Assembly: GCA_003117195.1 (NCBI GenBank)
Contig: BDSI01000056.1
Location: 593,467-657,466, forward strand
Length of the DNA: 64,000 bases
Reading direction: 5' to 3'
DNA from: Eudorina sp. 2006-703-Eu-15
Lineage: Eukaryota > Chlorophyta > Chlorophyceae > Chlamydomonadales > Volvocaceae
Part shown: positions 12,643-24,595 of the stretch, piece after piece
Numbering within the stretch: the first letter of the stretch is position 1
Layout of the letters: each line of letters begins with the position of its first letter
The notes under the pieces: model-generated
The model's database searches: none
What the model was told of the DNA's origin: nothing
What the model saw: the letters and a program-made list of their open reading frames with translations, nothing else
Program-made: the position numbers and the translations under genes

Positions 12643-13002
12643 CCAGAACTTGACTGTACGTAAAAACGGGTGTCGGAAAAAGTGGCAACAGGTCCAACAC
12701 GTTGCGACACTCTCCAACTGCGAAGAGGCTGAGGAGGGTCGCTTAGGACAAACCCCAGCTTGCGAAAATGACCCACGCCCAAGCCGCCATGACATGCCCT
12801 CGGCATGCGCCGCGCGGGAAGGTCTGCATTAGGCGGCGTCGGCAGATCGGCATGCGCGGCCGCCACGGGGATCCAACAGACAAGCACCCAGTTGAATACT
12901 TGCCGCACAACCCAGCCCATGGCAACCGCAGCCGGTGTTAATGGCGTCGGCAGCCGAACGCCCCTCCGCCCCCCGCGCTTGCCCGTCTCACTTCAGAAAC
13001 GC

Positions 13003-15775
13003 TCACGTCTTGCGGGTGCCCGACGACGTCCGTGACGCCACGTCCTTGCTGTCCAGCAGAGTCAGGGTTTCCGAATACTCCTTGAGCTTGCCCGCCACGT
13101 CCAACGTCTTGACCTGCAGCTTCCGCAGCGCCTTGGCCTCCAGCTGCCGGATGCGCTCCCGCGTTACCCCCAGCTTGCTGCCAATGTCCTCCAGGGTCCA
13201 CTCCACGCCATCCTCCAGACCGAACCGCAGCCGCAGCACGCTCGCCTCACGCTCCGACAGGGTCTCCAGGATCGACTCCACGTCCTCGCGCAGGCTCTCG
13301 TTGCCAAACTCCTCGTCGGCCGTGATGCGCTCGTCCTGGACTGCGTCCTTAAAGGTGAGGCCCTCGTCGTTGCCCACCGCCGTCTCCATGGACGACGCTG
13401 CGCGGGCCGCCTCAAGCAGCAGCTCCACGCGGCTCACAGGCAGGCCCACTGCCTGGGCCATCTCCGGCACGGTGGGCTCCCGGTTGAGCTCCACGGCCAG
13501 CGCCGAGCTGGCGTTCTTCAGCTTGGTCAGCTGCTCAATCATGTGCACCGGCAACCTGTGGGTGGGTGCGCGGAGGGAGCGAGATGGGGCGAGGTGAGAA
13601 AGGACAGGTCAGGAGAAATGGCGAGGGAAAAAATGCGGCAGCAGAAACGGATCCTGTCGTACGGGAGGCACTGAATTTAAGGCGGCGGAAGGTGCTCGTC
13701 CACCTCGCCTCCCGGCGCAAAAAGCCCCGCGACATGCCACCCGTACAGAAAGACCACACGTACCTGACAGCTCGCCCGGTCTCGGCCATGGACCTGGACA
13801 CTGCCTGTCGGATCCAGTAGTGGGCATATGTGCCGAAGCGGAAGCCACGGCTTGCGTCGTACATCTCCACGCCGCGCAACAGGCCCTTGACGCCCTCCGA
13901 AACCAAGTCCTGCAGATGCATGCCCTTGCCAATGTACTTTTTGCAAACCGTCATGACCAGCCGGTAGTTGGACTTGAGCATCATCTCCTTGGCCTTCAGC
14001 CCAGCGTCGTACCGCTGATTGAAGGTCCTGCAGCAGGGGGAACGTGCAGGGCCGGGCGCCGGACGGATGCGCTCAAGGGAGGTATACGATGGGGGTATGC
14101 GATGGACGCAGCAGCCCGCATTGTCAGCTGGCATCTGTGAGGTCCTGCTGAAAGAGTCCGCGCTCGCGCGCGGAATATCGATACAAGCAATCCTGGTAGC
14201 CTGGTGTGTGAAGGAAACACGTTCCGTATCCCCGCCTGATCACGTCAAAGTCAGGGATACCCAACACGCCTACCGCATCCCCCCCAGGTTCGCTCACATG
14301 ACATCCATGCCCACTGCCGCCGCGAGCTCGTCATTCGTGGGCTTCCGGTGCAGCGTCTTCTCGCATTGTCGCTTCACTTTCTCCAAGAACAAGAAATCCT
14401 GGCACATCGCCGTCACCTCGCGCTCCGCCTCCGCTGACAAGATATGCACGCTGGAGGACGAGTTAAGAAAGTGCTCGGTGCCATCCGTGCCTGAGACTTT
14501 GCCGCGCGTGCCTGCGGCCGCAGCTGCTGCTGATGCCGACTCTCCCGCAGCCCGCCCGGACCGGCCGTGCAGCCGCGCGCTCCGGCGCGCCTGACGCAGC
14601 TGCGCGCTCGGCCCCGGGGCCGCGGACGCGGAGACGAGGTTCAGCAGAGATGGACCCGCGGGTAACATCGAGACCTGCTCTGGCCTGCGAGGCACAAGCG
14701 CCGCCTGCTCCAGCTCCCGCGAGCCATGGACGTGCCGCTCATATTGCACCACCTCTTCTGCCGTACGAAGCGGTCCTGCTGACGCGGCCAGTTCGTCTTC
14801 TTGCCTTTCTAGCGCCCGAAGCTCCTCGTCCGACGGACCAGCGTGGCTGTCCCAATCGACCTGCTCGCGTTCGCCATCAAGGCCGATATGGGTGAAATCG
14901 TGTTGGAACAGCCGCTCCAAGCTCTGCGAGATTGAGGAGCTAGGCCGCGGCGCCACGGGTGGCGGCGCTGTGGATGCAGCGGGAGCCGGAGCAGCCGAGG
15001 CGGAGCCTGCAGAGGGAGTGGCCTGCTTCTTCACCGCTTTGCGCGGACGGAGCACCGACACGGGTGCAGCTGCTTCCGGTGCTGGGCTCGGAGGCGCTTT
15101 GGGAAGCTCCGGCTCCCCGAAAGTGAGCTTGAACAACTCCTCCAGGTGTTGCACGTCAGATACGGTGCTGGCAGCCCCTGCAGCTGGCATCCTCCCGGCC
15201 GCTGCCTTGTCTGGGCGGCTGCGCTCCGCGACGGACGGTGTGTTGTCCAACAGGTTGCCCGCAGCTCCCATGACTTCCGCGGTCGTTGCCTTTGCTCTCC
15301 GTTCAGCCCGCTTTTCTGCGCGTTTCGCTTGCCGGGCTGCCCGGTCGTCGGCCTCCTCCAAAGAAGGTGGTGCCTACAATTGCGGAATTCCGGTTCTAGG
15401 GTCAAGACCGCCCAGACACCCAGATTTTGTTAAGCAACAAAAAGGCTTGCAATGCTCGTTCCAAAACTTGCTTACGCAACTCAAACAACGCACCAGGAGA
15501 CTGTCGTCCAAACTGGCCTCAAGCGCATTTAACTGGTCCAGCAGCAGCTCCAAGTCAGATGCCTGACCCTTCAGCCTATTCAACATCTGGGTAGCCTGTG
15601 TGTACTCATGAAAATTGACTGAAGACTGCTCCGCCAGCCGTCCGTCAAGTAATTCGGGGACGGCGGACTTCACAGGTCGCGTGGGGGCAGCCACAGCGCG
15701 CGCCACGACTGACGCACGACAGCCTGAAACATGGCATCGTGATACATGGTTTGTGGGAAGATTGGTGAACGCCAT
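13003..15775 (-). CDS. RPOD: Plastid RNA polymerase sigma factor (sigma-70 family)
   Basis: Nuclear-encoded sigma subunit that should direct the plastid-encoded RNA polymerase to chloroplast promoters. Exons: 15775-15494, 15355-14298, 14027-13764, 13555-13003; 718 codons plus stop. The N-terminus (MAFTNLPTNHVSRCHVSG, then Ala/Arg/Val) is a plausible chloroplast transit peptide. The middle (about 95-400) is a poorly conserved Ala-rich, partly charged segment. Conserved sigma parts are C-terminal: region 2 (AKEMMLKSNYRLVM, VSEGVKGLLRGVEMYD, FRFGTYAHYWIRQAVSRSM), region 3.0 (GRAVRLPVHM) and region 4 (LRLRFGLEDG, TLEDIGSKLGVTRERIRQLE). An in-frame upstream ATG at 15841 would add 22 residues; I chose 15775 because it starts the transit-like sequence. 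The acceptor at 15356, rather than the TAG at 15375, is required to keep frame. C. reinhardtii is known for a single sigma-factor gene, so this is probably its counterpart. Confidence 0.95.
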
Positions 15776-18700
15776 CTTAGCCGAAGCCGTGCAGCCACAG
15801 AGGAAGGTCTGGTTAAAAATTGCACGTAAGGGTATCGGCAAGGTGCACCGCTACTCAAAGGACATCCGCCGACTCCCACACAAACACACGAGAAAGGAAA
15901 GAGCAAAGTCGCCAAGGTGGAAAAGGAGCATTGGGTGAGGGCCTTACGCGTGTCACAGTTTGCCTGCATGCGAAAGATACAAGATAACAAACGCAGATTT
16001 ATTTGTGCGATCATTAGTGCTTTCACATTGAGTGCATGAAATTATCCTCCTCGAATTGTTTGCGGTTTTACTGTCCTTTGCTCGCCGCCACAAGGCCGCT
16101 AGTTGCCTTAGCTAGGTAACCGAATCCCGCTAAGAAAAACTTTGATTGAGCTTTAGTAGATATACTTTGGTTGAGGCAATCCTTCGAATTCCACACAGTT
16201 GTTCAAGCACGGGAACTGAAAGTTGCACCCTTTTGAAATAATCACAACCGAAACACAGGCACCTTTACTGATAAAAAGTATTTCCAATGAAACGTAAAAA
16301 GCATCAAGTGCATTTGCAACCACCCAACGGCCGCGCGGCACGAACCTGCAGCAGTGTGGCGGACTTGTTGCCATCAAACTCTTGCTGTGCCAAGCCATAG
16401 GTCATCTTGCCTCACATGGCACTTGCAGGCGCGCCATGACAGTTGCCCGCATCCCAGCGTTCCACCCGGGGAGTTCAGCGCATCGCCCAGCATCGCTCTC
16501 GGGCACCCATCAACAAAACCATATGCGCGCTTTCGGGGGAGGCGCAATCTACACACTCTCCGCAACGCGCACGTTCTAACCTAGCACCGGCATCGCGTAT
16601 AGCCTCAATGACCTCGCGAATGCTTAAGTGTGCTAGATGCAACTGTTGCTCATTTGCTACGGTTGTTAGCTAACTGAATTTTTAATCCTGACCTGCTAAG
16701 ACATGTCAGTGCTCATGGTGCCAACTCGTGTGATCCCCTGCGAAACCCATTCGCCGGGCAGTGGTTGTTACGGGGGGGATAGGTGCCATGCCGTCATATG
16801 CACATGGCAGGGTGAGACCACAGCGTCTCGTAATGACCAGCGGAGAGCAGTACTTCAGGCACGGTCTGTGAAAGACTGACTTGATGCCGCTTCGCAGATA
16901 CCACCAAAGAGCTTTACTATTGGATATCATCGAATTGCGGATCGCTCCGTAGCATCACACAAGAGCCCTGACGGCCCCGAGGTGGCTCAGCAGGACACAA
17001 ATGACTCTGACTTAATGTTGCAGATGGGAATCCATCGTCGCAAATTGCCATATTCCTAATCTTAGAACGTCATCGGCACTCACCATATTAAGCCTAGTGC
17101 CCTCACCGTGCGCGCCCCACATCAAGCGCCTCAGCAAAATCCCTTCTACCTGCCACGCCTCGTGTATGCACGCTGATACCATGCTCAGCCAACACATCCT
17201 GCTTTGGAATCATCTCGTCCCATACAATACAATACCACACCCGCAACAACCACATGCGGCGTGGTCTTACCCAGCGTTGAAACCCGCACAGAACACCGCC
17301 CAGGACAGCCCGGCTCGGAACCTGACTCTGCAACCAGCTCGCCGGGCTGTCTCATTCTTTGGCTAGGCGACAAGCCATCAACCCAGACACTCAGCACCAG
17401 CCATGCGCATTATGTAATCATCGCCATCGACCGTCAACATGTAGATCAGCTAGCCATTCAGGCAACCTTCCTAGATGACTGGTAACCAGGCAGGCGCGCG
17501 GCAAACCTCGCCGCTGCGCTGACCATCACGGTGCCCGACACAGAGACTGCCGAACCTTGCAGCGTTATACAAGATTCTGTTTCAGACACAGACAACCTCA
17601 GACAACAACGTGCGACAGCGTAACCCCGCCACTGTTCAATCGACCGAGTTGAAATGCCCAGGAACCCAAGCCGCATGCTGTACTTCGGCTGGGTGGCATA
17701 GAACAACCGGGTAAGGAGCACAACGAACACGACTGACCTCGCACGCAGCATTGGAACATCAAATCCACACAAGGGAAAGCCAAAACAATCACATCAACGG
17801 CAAGGTCATGAGGCCTGGTACGTGTAGCCGGGCAACACGCCAACGTACCCCCCCCCCCGTGTGCGCGCGTTTCTGCACACAGCAGTTTTGGCGCGCACGT
17901 TCCTCGCACCTTATACTAGCTATATCTGCCCCGCTGCCCCCACCCACCACCTATCCACTTGTCCATCCATCCCATGCATCCATCCACCCATGCTCCCGAC
18001 CCTTTGCGGGCCTTTGAGCACCTGCATTCAGAAAAAGACTGAATCTAACCCGCTGCTAAGAAGGGCAAAATCCTTGGTCAACCTGTGACACCCCATCGCA
18101 CGCCGGCAACCAACTTGCGATAGCAACGCGCGAGGGAGGGATAAATCATAAAAAAAATCTCGAAACTTAAGAACAAAAATTGTCCAAACTCGTGGCGCCC
18201 AGAGCGGCCAAGACGTTTGCCACCGGGCGCCCAACCAGGCCGCACGGCAACGCGCTGTGTCACAGTACAAGAAGGACCAATGTGCTCCATCGGTCCAGGG
18301 CCCATAAGCCATGCGCAAGGTTAAAGTCTTCTCTTGGTATCGCAGTCGCGATGAGAACTGCGGAGCTACTGCGGGAGCCTGCCTGAAGGTCCCGAGTTGG
18401 AGGCAAAGGATGGCTGCCAGAGACGCACCCCACTGGCATGTCCTAGGAGGACGCTCTGACTGGCTATCCCGCCTCTATCTCTGTCATCAACCCACGTTGA
18501 CTGCCGCATCAGGCGGCAGTCTTATTTCGCGTGGACACTAGCCCACAACCCAAGCTAACATGAAATAATCGAGGTTCATGATGATGCGACTGGGGTCCGC
18601 GTAAGCTGGGAGATGATTGGCTGCTGGCGGGGGGGCGGGGCCGCTATCGGCCGCGCCGCTGGGGCAGGTCGGTGGTGGCTGAAGGCGGAAGGGCCGCGGG

Positions 18701-20548
18701 GGCGTAGTGGAACTGAAGCGAACCCGCATAACTGCGCTGCTTCAGCGGTACCGGGTCATTTACCGATGCTGCAGACTCCAGTAGCGAAAGACCGCAGGGT
18801 GGGCTGTAATCGCAGCCGCGCAGCGCAAAACGCGCAGTCGGCAGGCCGTTGCAATCGCTCAGCCCGGAGCGGGCATGGTTAGGCTTCGTTATGCTGGCGA
18901 AAACGTAATCCTGTAAGAAAATGTTGGAGTGGAGTCAATTGTTTGCAGAAGCGTGGAAAGTCGATGCCGGCCAACACCTTTTCTCACCAACACTGGCGGA
19001 GGTAAAGCAGGAGCGAGAACTTGGACCACACGTCTAGCATCACGATCGGATAATCTAGTCGAGAAGAGCACGCTCATGATTGCCTTAGCGCGGACTGTCA
19101 GTGTGCGGCTTCGCCACGAAGACTGATGACCAAGTTTGAACTCCAATCTAAAAGAAAGGAGCTCATGGATATTTACAGAATCGAAGCACAAATACTTGGT
19201 GCATCTGAATATGCCCAAGAATTGTCCTGTGGTGTCCCTCGCGTACGAGAAAAGGTGCCAACGCAGAACCACAACCAACGGAAGGTGCCGTTCGGTGGGC
19301 GGGCGCTCAAACGGGAAACAGGCGAAAATGTCGAAACCTTAGATAATTGCACATTTATGCATTTGTGGTCGTGGCCCCGATGTTACAGTCGTTAGGGGGA
19401 GCGAAGAGTTACGTCGATTATGAAGAGCTATGTCCTTCACGCTTCAACTACCCGCATCCACGCCAAGAATCGGCATACTTTAAACTGCATAGGCATTCCG
19501 CGCGTTCACTTTCGCCGTTGCACGTTATACAATATCCGTACGCCTTAGTCCGACACGCGATAGACATAGGCGGACGCATGTGCATGGCCATATTTTTTCG
19601 TAAGGGGCACGCAATCATAATTGCGCACCAGGCTTGTCTCGTCATGGTAATCCCGGTTGAAACCAACCGAGCAATGGCGCCACCTCTTGCAGCAGTGCAT
19701 TTCGGAGGTTTTGGGTAGCTGCATACGGGTAGGATGGGCTGGGCAATGAATGACAGCATAGCGACCGGGACTGTGGAAACGTGTGTGAATGGGACTTGGT
19801 TTCTAGGTGGGACTGGCAATGTGGCTCGTGCAGGCACGCGCTCACGCATACAGCCGTCGTGCGGCAGCACTGGGCGTAGGGTCTTGATGGGTCACCCTCC
19901 TCTGCTGTGCGGGTTCGTGCTGACGGTGATGCGGATAAGCCTGTTACCTGTGCGAACCCGGACCGAAACTGTGCATGCGTTATGGATGGAATGGTCGGAC
20001 GGATGGCCCCATGGCTACCTGGCTGCCGCCGCGCAACGCTCTCCCCTGATGCTCCACGCTGCATCGCTTCATACAAGAGGCGCGATCCGTTTGGGTCCGT
20101 CTTGCTTTGATACAGGCACGCAATCAATTTAAGCAATTGTGCATATTGCGTGGTCCTGCGCGGGCAGCTTGAGATTCAGGAAATAATTACTCAATGAACG
20201 CAAACCCCGACGGCCCCGTACGGCCCCCAAGCCATCATTCGAAATACCCCAAAGCAGCAAGGTGGAACAGGTTGAAAGGGTAGGACCCGTGGGCTTCGCC
20301 GTGAGACGCCGTGAGGAAAAGGTGAATAATTAGGTGCTGCCTGACATTGCCATGAAACAAGTAGGGGTCGGCTTCCTCGAAGCCGGAAAAGGGCGGGGCC
20401 GCCTATAATCCGTACAGGCCGCTTGCTTTAGAAGGAAAACTCTATTACCGCGCAACAGTGTGAGAGAGTGAAAGGTTGCCATTGGGGGTGTCGTTGATGT
20501 TGAAGGGGGATCGGCGTGCATAGATTCACCAAGCCCAAACACGTCGGC
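15776..20548. other. AT-richer intergenic stretch with no supported gene
   Basis: About 4.8 kb after the sigma-factor start, with lower GC than either neighbour. The first few hundred bases must contain the sigma-factor 5' UTR and promoter. Frames of 60-140 codons exist on both strands (for example minus 18889-19278) but none shows a family pattern, good codon use or consistent splice partners. Decayed mobile-element sequence is the most likely content. Confidence 0.45.
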
Positions 20549-21338
20549 AGCCCCGAAACCATCCTGCAGTACGCGCCGCCGGCGACGGCGGTCACCGTAT
20601 CGGCACTTAGTCGCCTCTGCACTACCACATCCGTCTGTCAAGCAGATGATCACAAAGCAAGCTTGAAGCATCCTTGTTTTGCCGTGAAACTGTAGTTGTT
20701 TGGTCCGTCGGCAGGCATGCAACCCTTCAGTTGCACGCCCGCAGCAGACGTGAACCTCTAAAGTTTGCTATCAATAGTTACATAGCAAATGTAAGGCAAA
20801 AACAGGGTGCGAAAAAGCCGCGGTGAGACCCGGACTTTGGGCCATCGGAACTGGAGAACTCGTTGGCACTCGGTACGCTATCCCTTTGCATCTTGAAACT
20901 TTGATTCAATACATATTGTTGATTTGTATTCATCTGGCAAGACAGAAAGGCAAATCTTGATGTTGGTGGTATCTTGATGTTCAAACATCAGAACACTATC
21001 GAAGTTTAATTTAGCACGCGCCGCCCATTCCTAATTCAAGTATTCATCACGCGGCACCCGGTGCAGTAAATATGAGCGCGAGAGGCGTTGGGTGGATGTC
21101 CATGGAGACCGCGGAGCTTTACTTTGACCGTTTGTGCGCAAAGAATTTTTTTCAGCCAAACCAAGAATACCTTGCATTAGAGGACAATTAATATGACAAA
21201 CATTGCGAATTAGTTTAGCGGATAATGAACGTTTTGCCGTTACCCACACACGGACACACGGACACACGGACACACGGACACACGGACAGTAGGGGGCGGG
21301 GCCCCCCGAACGCGCTTCGCGCTGGGGCCCCGCCCAAA
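20549..21338 (+). mobile_element. Dispersed repeat, copy A (about 790 bp, palindromic 3' tail)
   Basis: From AGCCCCGAAACC to a GC-palindrome ending GGGGCCCCGCCC, this stretch matches 46112-46913 with scattered substitutions and small indels, in the same orientation. Similarity stops abruptly at both ends. Near the 3' end it has an 8-bp tandem repeat (CGGACACA, about five units; copy B has fewer), followed by a hairpin with GGGCGGGGCCCC / GGGGCCCCGCCC arms and GCGC/GCGC inner arms. There is no open frame of note, no clear terminal inverted repeat and no obvious target duplication. It is most likely a non-autonomous element; the terminal hairpin could fit a Helitron-like or other single-ended element, but the class is not proven. 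Confidence 0.8.
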
Positions 21339-22584
21339 AACTCATCTTAACAACTTGGGACAATTTACGCGGCCACGCGAAAACCGGCCATACCTTCAAC
21401 CGTTTAAGGTTTTGAGTCATCGTCTACCTTCACACTGCAGGCTTGGGACGTTGTGTCGGTGTAATTGTTTAAGAACCGACGATCAAGTTCCAACATTTCT
21501 GCTGGGAATGCAAGTATGCAACAATGCAACTGACATTAAAACCAGCGCCCCGACGACTCGAGCTGCTGTATTCCATCGCAAAGCTGGGTCATATTATACG
21601 CATTACAGACCATTGCTTTGTCTTGTGTTTTCATTCACCAATCCTGCCGAAGTGTCGATACCTTCGGCCTGCTGCGGCAAAAGCAGCCGACCTGTTCAAC
21701 GACTGAGATTTTGACGGCGCCTCTTATGTTCAATGTCGCGCAGCTGTCATGGCGGCGCTCAGCCGCCTGATCTGACCACCGAATCGAACGCCTGTCCAGA
21801 CGCACTAGGATGCGCGCCCCTCCGCACCCGCGGCCTGCGCCCTCCCGATGTCACAGCTGAGTTAGTCTCATGTACCGCACTCTCTGAGGAGGCCGTCGCT
21901 GCGGATCAATGGACACGGCGCACCAGCGTCACGGCTGCGAGCGCGGTCGTCAACCCGGGCAGCAGCGTCATCTCCATTACGATCGCCAGACCCGCGTTTC
22001 GCGGCGTCAGCTGCAAACGCACCGCCCAGTTGCTGGACGCCGTAATGCCCCGCAACCTGTCCGCCAGCGACACCCACATGCCCGAGCCGCCGACCAATGA
22101 CGGCCCTTACACGTCAGCGTCGGAAGCCAGTCACAACCCCATCTCCCGGCCACAGCTGCCGTCTGTGCGTGTATATGTAGGTAGCCCTATCCGCCACAAG
22201 CTGGCGCACCGCTGTATGCGTGTGGCTACTTGTGGTAGGTAGGGATGCAGTGGGCTCCTGGCCCAAGGAGTAGGGCAGTGTCTTGACCGTAATGGAGGGG
22301 GGCCCGTGGAGGTTCCCCTTGGCAGCTGCAGCCAGGCGCGACCGCGCGGTCCACATACGGGGGATGCAGCGGGTTGCGTGCGTAGTACTTGAACATCCGC
22401 TATCCGCTGGTCAGACAACGGGCCTGGACCTGGTGCCTTTAGGCGCGAGCGGAGTGGGCATTCCCACGCGACCGCGGCTTTTGTCATTCTGATAGATAAC
22501 GGTAGACAGACTTCGCTGGTGTGACGGGCGTTGTCTCGTGTGCCTGTGCTTGCCGCATTTGGTAGTGGCGGCGCCATGAGGAGG
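21339..22584. other. Intergenic sequence with no supported gene
   Basis: Lies between repeat copy A and the LINE fragment. A plus-strand frame of 169 codons (21733-22242) has volvocine-like composition but no recognisable motif, and the overlapping minus frames are no better. The right part may be 5' sequence of the truncated LINE. Confidence 0.4.
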
Positions 22585-23374
22585 TGGAACTGCGCGCGGA
22601 ACCGCCGGCGTGTCGTTGTGCTGATCCCCAGGCTGGCAGACGGGATCCAAGCATCCAACGCGAAATGTATGACTGCCGGCGAGCCCTGAGGGCCGACAGG
22701 TCCAGGAACGCGGGCGGGATCCCGGGGTGCTTAGGGGACGCTGAAGGGCTAGCCGCCCGGCGGGCAGTGGCAGACTTTTGGAGCCGGCTCTACGACTTCG
22801 CTGAGCTGGGAGTCCCAGTGAAAGGGTGGTCAGCGGTGGGGGCTACACACCCGATCCTGAAAGTGCAGGACGGTCGTCTTGTGTGCCGAGGCCCGGTTCC
22901 GTCAGGCCAGGATTCTTAAGCCCTGTAGGTACTCTGTCGTAATAGACCGCGGGTGGTCAGGGCACTGACGCCCAGTGGAGCTATCGCTAGGTGTGGGCAG
23001 TTTTTTCGGCCCGGTGGGACCGTACGGGCAGGCCCCTGAATGGTGACTCGCGAGCCCCCGTGGCCTTCCAAGACTACGGGCCACCGCTGGAGAAGTGACC
23101 CCGCCTTGGTGGGGGTGGTGGTTCGCTAATAGGGGCGCCATGGTGGCTAACTCCCCCTAGCGGGCTTTATCCCTTGCCATGGTAGGTTCTCAGGAACGGG
23201 GTGGTTCCCTGGTAGTGTGGGCCCGGGGAGTGTTTCGGTGCACTTGGGGAGCCTGTCCGGAGCGCCATGGTGGCGTTAGTTCAGTTAGGCAGTGTATGGT
23301 GAGGAAGCCTCGGCTGTCGCCGGGGCTGTCACCGATGACCCGCGGGGTCCGCCGTAACATCCTAATAATAATGA
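22585..23374 (+). mobile_element. 5'-truncated L1-type LINE fragment
   Basis: The frame at 22585-22919 encodes the extreme C-terminus of a LINE ORF2. Its AVADFWSRLYDFAELGVP and THPILKVQDGRLV align with VAADFWARLASFAALGLAP and QHPFLCNVNGRVV of the complete LINE at 36.5-43.2 kb. About 450 bp of GC-rich 3' UTR follows and ends in a short TAA-repeat tail (CCTAATAATAATG near 23360-23373). No reverse transcriptase, endonuclease or ORF1 remains. The divergence shows it is a different family or subfamily from the long copy. The left boundary is approximate. Confidence 0.75.
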
Positions 23375-24595
23375 CTGCCACCGGCACCTTGCCGATACCG
23401 TACAATCGAGTACGGAAACGTATACAGCTGTTACCTACAACTCGATCCACAGTGCCCACACGCCCAGCCTGCCAGACCAGGCCCAACCACCCAGCCTTCC
23501 ACGCAATCATCAAACTCAATCCGCGCACGAGCGTCAAAACTGCGCGGGTCCGGCGCTATCGGGAACGCGGAAAACTCCCGCAGGGCGGTGTGGGCAGGGA
23601 CGGAGCCTTTCACCACGCGAGCGCCCGCCCCCGACTCATCAAGGCTTGGTGGGGACCTGACGGGAACACCGCCTCACCTGCGACGTCCATCGCCGTTCCC
23701 CTGCATATGGTATGGCCACCAACCTTCTTTGCGCGCCTGAGATATCCGAACATGCTCCGCCAGGGGCCGACGGCTACAACATAACGTGAGGCACATGGGA
23801 GCGGCCAGCTGCGGATGGCGCATTGGCAACCCTTCACTTGCCCTCGATTATTCCCGCGCGGTTCGATTTGGATGCGGCACCTGGCATTTCCTTGTGACTG
23901 GGCTGCGGCCCCCACACGTGACGCGTTGGGGCTGGCTCGGAGCTGCCACTCGTAAATGAAGGGGGGGGGGCGCCAGCCCCCGCGGCCCCCACACCACACT
24001 CCCTCCCTCCTCTCCACGGCATACCACCTACCCGAAGCCCCGACACCTTGACGCGCGCTGGCGACCGCGGGTGGACACGCACTTCCCCCGCCTCCGCCTG
24101 CTCCAGGAGCTGTGGAGCTCTTGAGCCCCAGCCCCGCGCCTGACATAGCACCGCCTCAAGCCGCACCGGCGAGCCGCATGAGTCCGACGTAGGGGGGCCT
24201 GCCATACCACATGAGGATGCTGGACCAGGGGCCTGCAGCTGCAGCTGCCGCCCACGCGGCCTCCCAACCTCCATCCCTCTCTCCGGTCGCGAAAACCCGG
24301 TGATGCGCTGAGTCTTCCCAACTCATTACTCCAGGGGAGCTTGGGCGGGTGTGTGGAGCTCTTAACAGCAGCCCGGAGCGCAGAACCCGGGGAACGTGTG
24401 GCTGTTCTTTGGCAATAAGTATGGCAGGTCAGACTGCCCGGCTGCGTGCGAGCCGGGGTGCGTCCCCCATCCGGCTTCTCCGGTCAGCGGTTCGCAAGCC
24501 ACACGCCCGCGACCCCCGCTTTGTCCCCCAACCACCCCCACACCATCCGCGCGTGCTCCTGCCCTGCATGCCACTCCCAGCGGTCATGGGCTGAT
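23375..24595. other. Downstream region of the T-protein gene
   Basis: Contains the 3' UTR of the minus-strand T-protein gene (stop at 24596) and unassigned sequence. No TGTAA was found within 600 bases of the stop on the transcribed strand. Frames here (for example minus 23610-24146) are GC-driven and show no family pattern. Confidence 0.4.

Noticed and set aside
18889..19278. 129-codon minus-strand frame in the sigma/T-protein gap
   Set aside because: No family resemblance, mixed codon use and no supporting neighbours.
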